Part shown: positions 14,574 to 19,357 of the stretch, in pieces | Layout: every line of letters starts with the position of its first letter | Position numbering within the stretch: position 1 is the stretch's first letter | Assembly (NCBI GenBank): GCA_958436475.1 | Contig: CAUBKG010000042.1 | Location: forward strand, 1-19,357 | DNA: 19,357 nucleotides | From: an uncultured Clostridia bacterium | GTDB taxonomy: Bacteria > Bacillota > Clostridia > Oscillospirales > Acutalibacteraceae | Direction of reading: 5' to 3' | Made by a program: the position numbers and the translations under genes | The notes under the pieces: model-generated | Databases searched by the model: none | The model's input: only the letters and a program-made list of their open reading frames with translations | What the model was told of the DNA's origin: nothing

Positions 14574-15269
14574 ATGAAACATGGTAAGAAATATGTCGAT
14601 AGCTTGAAGCTCATCGAGGCGAACAAGCTGTACGATTCGAACGAAGCCCTCGAGCTTTGTGTAAAAACCAAAACCGCTAAATTTGATGAGACCGTGGAAG
14701 CTCACGTCCGCCTGGGCGTAGACTCCCGCCATGCCGACCAGCAGGTCCGCGGCGCGGTGGTTCTCCCGAACGGCACCGGCAAAAAGGTTCGTGTGCTCGT
14801 TTTTGCCAAGGGCGATAAGGTGAAGGACGCGGAAGCGGCCGGAGCCGACTATATCGGCACGGATGAAACCGTTACCAGGATCCAGAACGAAGGATGGATG
14901 GAATTCGACGTTGTCATCGCCACGCCGGATATGATGGGCGTCGTTGGCCGCCTGGGTAAGGTTTTAGGCCCGCGCGGGCTCATGCCGAACCCCAAGGCCG
15001 GCACCGTTACGATGGACGTTGCCAAGGCCGTTACCGATGCGAAAGCCGGTAAGATCGAGTACCGCCTCGATAAGACCAACATCATCCACTGCCCGATCGG
15101 CAAGGTTTCTTTTGGCGCGGAAAAGCTCCAGGAAAACTTCGATACTCTGCTCGGCGCGATCGTCAAGGCAAAGCCTGCGGCAACCAAGGGACAGTACATC
15201 AAGTCCTGCGTGGTAGCCACCACCATGGGCCCCGGCGTTCGCATCAACCCGAACAAGTTCGGCGTTTGA
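14574..15269 (+). CDS. rplA: 50S ribosomal protein L1
   Basis: Large-subunit protein forming the L1 stalk, and a known autoregulator of the L11-L1 mRNA in bacteria. The 231-residue protein begins MKHGKKYVDSLKLI. It contains VRGAVVLPNGTGKKVRV, the signature DMMGVVGRLGKVLGPRGLMP, PKAGTVTMDVAKAV and IEYRLDKTNIIHCPIGK. Length is normal for the family. The start ATG at 14574 has GGGAGG about seven bases upstream. It shares the rpmG-rplA transcript; a separate promoter and leader follow before rplJ. Confidence 0.97.
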   Translation: MKHGKKYVDSLKLIEANKLYDSNEALELCVKTKTAKFDETVEAHVRLGVDSRHADQQVRGAVVLPNGTGKKVRVLVFAKGDKVKDAEAAGADYIGTDETVTRIQNEGWMEFDVVIATPDMMGVVGRLGKVLGPRGLMPNPKAGTVTMDVAKAVTDAKAGKIEYRLDKTNIIHCPIGKVSFGAEKLQENFDTLLGAIVKAKPAATKGQYIKSCVVATTMGPGVRINPNKFGV

Positions 15270-15279
15270 TTTTTGGGTG

Positions 15280-15308
15280 TTGACATAAGCAAACGCTTGT
15301 GTTACCAT
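15280..15308 (+). promoter_or_regulatory. Promoter of rplJ-rplL
   Basis: A consensus TTGACA (15280-15285) is 17 bases from TACCAT (15303-15308; four of six), just after the rplA stop. Transcription would begin near 15315 and run through the L10 leader. Confidence 0.75.
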
Positions 15309-15314
15309 ATTCTC

Positions 15315-15476
15315 GTTGTAATTCCTGCACAGTTTGTGCAAATATGCTGTTCTTCTGAAGACAGCAGGCGCGAAAGCATAAGGGAATCTCCCGCCTGCCG
15401 AGGATGAGCAATTTCACATTTTATTTATGTGTAATCGGCTCTTTCCGCGGCGCTGCGGAAAGAGCCTTTTGTTTTT
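15315..15476 (+). promoter_or_regulatory. Ribosomal protein L10 leader with attenuator
   Basis: The 5' UTR of rplJ contains small helices: TGCACA/TGTGCA near 15330-15344 and GCTGT/ACAGC near 15347-15366. An element resembling the conserved CTGCCGAGG-ATGAGCAA part of the Firmicute L10 leader, where the L10(L12) complex binds, lies near 15396-15412. It ends in a very strong terminator: GGCTCTTTCCGC (15437-15448) pairs perfectly with GCGGAAAGAGCC (15455-15466), followed by TTTTGTTTTT. The arrangement predicts feedback in which L10-L12 binding favours termination. Recognition is by eye. Confidence 0.8.
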
Positions 15477-15503
15477 GCAGCTTTTCTCCGGGAGGTGATT
15501 TTT

Positions 15504-16034
15504 TTGCCAAGCGCAAAGGTTTTAGAAGAAAAGAAAGCAATCGTTGCGGGCCTTACCGAAAAGCTGAAGGGCGCGTGTGCCGGTGTCATCGTCGATTACA
15601 AGGGGATTTCCGTGGAAGACGATACTAAGCTGCGCCGTGAGCTCCGTGAGGCGGGCGTCGATTATGCCGTTGTCAAGAACACCCTTCTCCGCTTTGCCGT
15701 TGCCGACGCGGACCTCGCAGACCTCGCCGGCGTACTCGAAGGCACCACCGCCCTCGCGGTGAGCGATTCCGATTATACGGCGGCCGCCAGAATCCTGGCC
15801 GGTTATGCGAAGAATCATGACAACTTCAAGATCAAAGCGGGCTTCGCCGACGGCCAGATTCTGGATACCGCCGGTGTGGAGGCGCTCTCCAAGCTGCCGT
15901 CCAGAGAAGCTCTCGTTGCGCAGGCTCTCGCCGGCTTCAACGCGCCGATCTCCGGTTTCGTTGGCGTCCTGAACGCGAATCTGCGCGGCCTGGTTGTTGC
16001 ACTGAATGCAATTGCCGAAAAACAGAATGCATAA
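15504..16034 (+). CDS. rplJ: 50S ribosomal protein L10
   Basis: Large-subunit protein that anchors the L7/L12 dimers and binds 23S rRNA; its complex is the expected effector of the leader upstream. The 176-residue protein has the family pattern: MPSAKVLEEKKAIVAGL at the start, VIVDYKGISVEDDTKLRREL, YAVVKNTLLRFA, and the C-terminal helix NLRGLVVALNAIAEKQ that carries L7/L12. The start is TTG at 15504: GGGAGG at 15490-15495 gives eight bases of spacing and MPS is the usual L10 start; the in-frame GTG at 15495 lies inside the ribosome binding site. It is 36 bases from rplL. Confidence 0.96.
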   Translation: MPSAKVLEEKKAIVAGLTEKLKGACAGVIVDYKGISVEDDTKLRRELREAGVDYAVVKNTLLRFAVADADLADLAGVLEGTTALAVSDSDYTAAARILAGYAKNHDNFKIKAGFADGQILDTAGVEALSKLPSREALVAQALAGFNAPISGFVGVLNANLRGLVVALNAIAEKQNA

Positions 16035-16070
16035 CATTAAAAATTATCATTATTTTGGAGGTACATTATC

Positions 16071-16451
16071 ATGGCATCTGAAAAGGTTGTAAAACTCATT
16101 GAAGACGTTAAGGCTCTCACCGTTCTCGAGCTCTCCGAGCTCGTAAAGGCTCTCGAAGAAGAATTCGGCGTATCCGCTGCCGCTCCGGTTGCCGTTGCCG
16201 CTGCTCCTGCTGCCGGCGATGCTCCCGCTGCTGCTGAAAAGACCGAGTTCGACGTTATCCTCGCTTCCGTCGGCGGCAACAAGATCTCCGTTGTTAAGGT
16301 TGTGAAGGAAATCACCGGTCTCGGCCTCGTAGAAGCCAAGGCTATGGTCGACGGCGCTCCGAAGGCTATCAAGGAAGGCGTTTCTAAGGAGACTGCTGAA
16401 GAAATCAAGACAAAGCTCGAAGCTGCCGGCGCTACCGTCGAAGTGAAATAA
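16071..16451 (+). CDS. rplL: 50S ribosomal protein L7/L12
   Basis: Flexible stalk protein that recruits translational GTPases; it is present in several copies per ribosome. The 126-residue protein has an N-terminal dimerisation domain (about 1-35, KVVKLIEDVKALTVLELSEL), an Ala/Pro-rich hinge (about 38-55) and the globular C-terminal domain with EFDVILASVGGNKISVVKVV and GLVEAKAMVDGAPK. Codon use shifts strongly to GCT for alanine compared with GCC/GCG in neighbours, consistent with selection for very high expression. The start ATG at 16071 has GGAGG nine bases upstream. A terminator follows directly and rpoB is not next. Confidence 0.97.
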   Translation: MASEKVVKLIEDVKALTVLELSELVKALEEEFGVSAAAPVAVAAAPAAGDAPAAAEKTEFDVILASVGGNKISVVKVVKEITGLGLVEAKAMVDGAPKAIKEGVSKETAEEIKTKLEAAGATVEVK

Positions 16452-16470
16452 GCGGAATTGTTTTCCATTG

Positions 16471-16502
16471 AAACGCCGGGCCTTTTTGGTCCGGCGTTTT
16501 TT
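16471..16502 (+). terminator. Intrinsic terminator of rplL
   Basis: AAACGCCGG (16471-16479) pairs with CCGGCGTTT (16491-16499), extended inward by GCC/GGT around TTTTT. The T-run TTTTTT at 16497-16502 follows. It is 20 bases past the rplL stop and should end the ribosomal transcript. Confidence 0.9.
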
Positions 16503-16741
16503 GGCGTTCGGCCGGGTGCTGCGCCAGCCTGGGCGGCAGCGTTCGCCCGGTTTCGATATCCTCGTTGCAAAGGGCGGCCGCCTGGCAGCAGCCAAAATGT
16601 GAGCCGGATGTGTTTTCACCCTCGGTGGGAGATTAAGCGCTTCCTCGTCCTACCACCTTGACCGGCCCTGATTTTGCTCGCCGGCAGGTCCTGCGGCGTT
16701 TCAGACCCGAAAAACCAGATTGACCTTGTAAACCGAGGGTG
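16503..16741. repeat. GC-rich structured or repeat-like intergenic element
   Basis: This 239-base stretch has no supported gene. A perfect 10-bp inverted repeat CACCCTCGGT (16617-16626)/ACCGAGGGTG (16732-16741) brackets 105 bases. Inside are GGTGG/CCACC (near 16624-16656) and a CGCCGGCAG/CTGCGGCG hairpin (near 16679-16698). The first 110 bases carry more palindromes, such as GGGCG/CGCCC near 16530 and GGCGGCCGCC near 16573. The pattern suits a small non-autonomous mobile or dispersed repeat, or a structured RNA. No transposase or target-site duplication was seen. Confidence 0.4.
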
Positions 16742-16838
16742 CCTTTACCAAAAATGATAAGCAGCCGGCTCCTTCCGCAAGCCAATCTTCTTTTTATGAT
16801 ATTTCCAGAAGTTTTTCAGAGGCTTGTTAGAATAATTG

Positions 16839-16867
16839 TTGAAAAAGGTAGATGCTTTCATTATAAT
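16839..16867 (+). promoter_or_regulatory. Sigma-A promoter of the surface-protein genes
   Basis: TTGAAA (16839-16844; five of six) and a perfect TATAAT (16862-16867) are 17 bases apart in AT-rich sequence, 52 bases before the 16919 start codon. It is the cleanest promoter in the window. Confidence 0.8.
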
Positions 16868-16918
16868 TATTATAACATCTCAATAAAAAGGAAGGGCCGC
16901 CTTGTGCGGAAAGGAATT

Positions 16919-18022
16919 ATGAAGCGTTTTATTTCAATTGTTTTATCTTTGGCGCTGGTACTTACCGTGTTTGCAATGGGAGCTTCCGCCGCCGTTGTGA
17001 CTGAAGCGCCTCAAAACGACCGGATGTTTGATGATTTTAACCGCAGCGGCGTGGAAAACATCAAGGCGGGCGGCGATGTTTTATGGGTTGCGCCCCGCTT
17101 TGCCAGCGGCTACGGCGCCACAATCACCGACGGCGTGCTGGAGCTTTCCTATGAAGGCAAAAACGATTACTTCGGCGAGGGAACGGAAATCAAGCTGGAG
17201 AATTACTGCTACCTCGTAATGAAGGTGAAAGGGGCCGCAGGCGGAGAGGGCGACGATTTTTCTCTGACCACGGAATACGATGAATCCTCTGCCAAGAGAA
17301 AGATTTTTTCCTCCTATGTCGGGCCGGATAATAAGCCGATCCCCGCCATTACCACCGAGTGGCAGTATATCGTGCTGGATATGGTTAAAAGCGGTATGGG
17401 GAAAGATGCCGACCCGGATTTTCTGGACCTTACCTTTCATTTTGAATCGGGCAAATCGGGCAAAATTTATATCGACGAGATTTATCTGACCAATCAGGAA
17501 TTCGATTTTGCAGTGGACATTCCTTCAGACCAGATTCCCACGGTCCCCACGCCTTCGCAGGCCGAGACCCAGCCTTCCGGCTCCGGATCGGATCCTATTA
17601 TCGTGGATAAGGACCAAAAGCCCGTTCCCACAGAGGAAATCAAGGATGCAGATGGAAACAAGGTCATCATCGGCATCATAACGGATGAGCAGGGAAATAA
17701 AGTCCCCGTGCGTGTGGTGGTGGATGAAGACGGCAGCCTCAAAACCGTGGAATCGGTTACAAACGAGCAGGGGATAGAAGAGGAAACGAAGGATGCCACC
17801 CTCCCGGAGGGCTATACGGTAATCGAGCCGACCGGCTCCGGAAACAACCAGCCGGGCGGTTCCGAAAACAAGGGCGGCCTGCCGGTGTATATGTGGGTCA
17901 TCCTGGTTCTCATCTTCGCCCTGATCCTGTGCGGCGCGGTCTATCTGAGCCGGAGGAAGAAGGCAAATCCGCAGGAAGCAGAAGCCTCTGATGAAAATAA
18001 CACAATGGATGACCGGAAGTAA
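16919..18022 (+). CDS. Exported, membrane-anchored protein with a carbohydrate-binding-like beta module
   Basis: A 367-residue protein with a cleavable signal peptide (MKRFISIVLSLALVLTVFAM, cleavage near GASA-A at 24). An extracellular beta-rich module spans about 36-193, with aromatic-rich strands and the markers GGEGDDFSL (108-116), SYVGPDNKPIP, TTEWQYIVLD and GKIYIDEIYLTN. A Pro/Thr/Ser linker (about 201-225) follows, then a charged repeat-like stretch with EIKDADGNKV and TDEQGNKVPV. A single transmembrane helix (about 323-343) and the cytosolic tail starting SRRKK complete it. The module resembles galactose-binding-like jelly rolls, but no catalytic or sugar-binding residues can be assigned. 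ATG 16919 has AAAGGA close by; in-frame GTG 16904, with better spacing from AAGGAAGGG, is an alternative that lengthens the protein by five residues. The next gene carries the same module. Confidence 0.85.
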   Translation: MKRFISIVLSLALVLTVFAMGASAAVVTEAPQNDRMFDDFNRSGVENIKAGGDVLWVAPRFASGYGATITDGVLELSYEGKNDYFGEGTEIKLENYCYLVMKVKGAAGGEGDDFSLTTEYDESSAKRKIFSSYVGPDNKPIPAITTEWQYIVLDMVKSGMGKDADPDFLDLTFHFESGKSGKIYIDEIYLTNQEFDFAVDIPSDQIPTVPTPSQAETQPSGSGSDPIIVDKDQKPVPTEEIKDADGNKVIIGIITDEQGNKVPVRVVVDEDGSLKTVESVTNEQGIEEETKDATLPEGYTVIEPTGSGNNQPGGSENKGGLPVYMWVILVLIFALILCGAVYLSRRKKANPQEAEASDENNTMDDRK

Positions 18023-18114
18023 TCTTCCTGTGCAGGCGCACGAGGCGCTGCAAATCAGTTTATAAAAACGGACCGTTGTGATTCATACTCACTATGATAA
18101 AGGGAGGTCATATT

Positions 18115-19357
18115 ATGAAAAAGCGATACTTGGCACTTTTGCTGGTGCTCACTTTGGTGCTTGCCGCGCTTCCGATGAGCATTGCCAGCGCTGTTACGAT
18201 CGGCGGAGGGGATTATCTTATCTCCGATAACTGGGCCGGAAGCAACCCCGATAACTGCTGGGGACCCTACGGGAACTTTTCGGCGGCCAATGGGGTGTAT
18301 ACCTTCCGCACGGCTCCGGCAGGAGCCTGGACGACGATCGATTTTAAATCGGCGAACCTTGGAAAAACATACCGCTATGCGGTAGTCCGCGTGAAGGCGC
18401 AGAACCCCGACCAGGCCAACCTCTGCACCTTTACCTTCGGAAACGCAACGGATGGCAGCGCCTTCCGCCAGACGTTTGACGCCTATACCATTTCCACCGG
18501 GGCGAAAGGCGTGCGCCTGGCTGCGGAATACCAAACGGTGGTTCTCGACCTGTACCAGTCCAAGATGGGGGAGCTCGCATGGAACGGTTTCAACAGTCAG
18601 CCCTGCTTTGCCATCAACAGGGGCGAGGCGGACGCTACCGCGGTGATTGATATCGACTATATGTATCTCACCAATAACCCTCCGGAAAATTCCCTGGTCA
18701 CGGAAGCCACCACCGAACCCACCACGGAGGAGCCCCCGTATCATACCGTGCCGACCTCCGAGCCCGCTTATCCGGAGCTTCCCGACGTCACGGAAGTGAA
18801 CCAGTATACGGATAAAACGAGCGGCCTGATTGATAATTACGAGCGCGATGAGCTGTATGGCTTCGTTCTGGAAAGCGAGAAGCCCTGCTGGGCTGCGATC
18901 CGCCCTGCCGATGACGATAGAGCCGGTGTAATGCTCAGTGGCGGCATTCTGGAGCTTACCTATACCGGAGAAGAATATACCCCTGGAAACTACGCGTATT
19001 ATGGCACCGGCGCTTCCATCCAGCCGGGAGCCTTCCATTATCTGGTGCTCCGCATCCGGGGAGCGAACGGCGGCGAAGGCGACCATTTCACCATGACGGA
19101 TATCCCGTATGATGAATCGACCGGACGCCAGGTGTTCTCCACCTTTGTGGGCCCGGATGGGAATCACATCCCGTCCATTACTACCGATTGGCAGTATATC
19201 GCGATCGACCTGAGAAACCCGGCCAATCAGTTTACCTTCCAGGAAAACGATACGGCCTTCAACCTTTGCTTTGTTTTTGCAAAGGGAGTGCCGGGCACCA
19301 TTTATATCGATGAAATGTTCTTAACAAACGAAAAGCTGGTTGCGCCGGAGCCTTCCA
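18115..19357 (+). CDS. Exported protein with two carbohydrate-binding-like beta modules, 3' end missing
   Basis: The frame is open from ATG 18115 to the window end (414 residues seen). A signal peptide (MKKRYLALLLVLTLVLAALP, cleavage near IASA-V) leads to module 1 (about 33-187, ending DIDYMYLTNN). A Thr/Glu/Pro linker (about 188-225, with TTEPTTEEPP) leads to module 2 (about 237-406). Module 2 shares GGEGDHFTM, TFVGPDGNHIP, TTDWQYIAID and GTIYIDEMFLTN with the single module of the upstream protein, so the two genes are paralogous. Module 1 is a more diverged copy. A second Pro-rich linker is starting at the window edge. AGGGAGG lies about eight bases before the ATG. It is 92 bases after the previous gene with no terminator between, so probably co-transcribed. 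Binding target and full length are unknown. Confidence 0.85.
   Translation, partial: MKKRYLALLLVLTLVLAALPMSIASAVTIGGGDYLISDNWAGSNPDNCWGPYGNFSAANGVYTFRTAPAGAWTTIDFKSANLGKTYRYAVVRVKAQNPDQANLCTFTFGNATDGSAFRQTFDAYTISTGAKGVRLAAEYQTVVLDLYQSKMGELAWNGFNSQPCFAINRGEADATAVIDIDYMYLTNNPPENSLVTEATTEPTTEEPPYHTVPTSEPAYPELPDVTEVNQYTDKTSGLIDNYERDELYGFVLESEKPCWAAIRPADDDRAGVMLSGGILELTYTGEEYTPGNYAYYGTGASIQPGAFHYLVLRIRGANGGEGDHFTMTDIPYDESTGRQVFSTFVGPDGNHIPSITTDWQYIAIDLRNPANQFTFQENDTAFNLCFVFAKGVPGTIYIDEMFLTNEKLVAPEPS

Noticed and set aside
16037..16619. Two long minus-strand frames opposite rplL
   Set aside because: They are antisense to L7/L12 and its terminator, with Ser/Ala-rich low-complexity translation; no start signals.
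16458..16661. A 67-codon open frame after rplL
   Set aside because: It starts at an unsupported TTG, passes through the rplL terminator and lies in the repeat-like element; more likely chance coding within structured DNA.
18055..19167. A 370-codon minus-strand open frame opposite the second surface protein
   Set aside because: The + strand frame has a signal peptide, a ribosome binding site and module homology with its neighbour; the antisense frame has none of these.

Overview
The window looks like chromosomal DNA of a GC-rich Clostridia-type Firmicute, most likely Oscillospiraceae/Ruminococcaceae-like. This is inferred from AGGAGG-type ribosome binding sites, frequent TTG and GTG starts, low-GC sigma-A-like promoters in a GC-rich genome, the DUF1934(YwiB)-argS pair, and the order rpmG-secE-nusG-rplK-rplA-rplJ-rplL. 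Almost everything is housekeeping. No transposase, phage gene, CRISPR array, tRNA or rRNA was seen.

Layout. 1-3070: dnaK (5' end cut by the window edge) and dnaJ on +, with a hairpin between them and a strong terminator after dnaJ. 3403-5309: on -, a KdpD-type universal-stress-like protein and galE. They are separated by 434 bases holding a candidate structured RNA on + (about 4020-4165) and the galE terminator. 5580-9597: a tight + cluster of ddl, murI, a YwiB-like protein and argS, so cell-wall precursor synthesis (D-Ala-D-Ala, D-Glu) followed by arginyl-tRNA synthesis. 9661-10884: a homocysteine S-methyltransferase with the remnant of a second MetH-like domain. It converges on rsmA (16S rRNA dimethyladenosine transferase, -) through a shared bidirectional terminator. 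12073-12816: a conserved-looking protein of unknown function.

12839-16502 is the ribosomal and transcription block. A strong promoter drives rpmG-secE-nusG-rplK-rplA, with a four-hairpin leader between nusG and rplK. A second promoter and an L10-type leader ending in a strong attenuator precede rplJ-rplL. A terminator closes rplL, and rpoB-rpoC, the usual next genes, are absent.

16503-19357: about 230 bases of GC-rich repeat-like or structured sequence bounded in part by a perfect 10-bp inverted repeat. After it come a clean sigma-A promoter and two exported proteins sharing a paralogous beta-rich, carbohydrate-binding-like module. The first is anchored by a C-terminal membrane helix; the second runs off the window.

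The least explained items are the 4020-4175 RNA-like region, the 16503-16741 element, the surface-protein pair, the truncated two-domain methyltransferase, and a promoter sitting inside a terminator-like palindrome upstream of rpmG. Nothing here proves a new system. These are the places to look.
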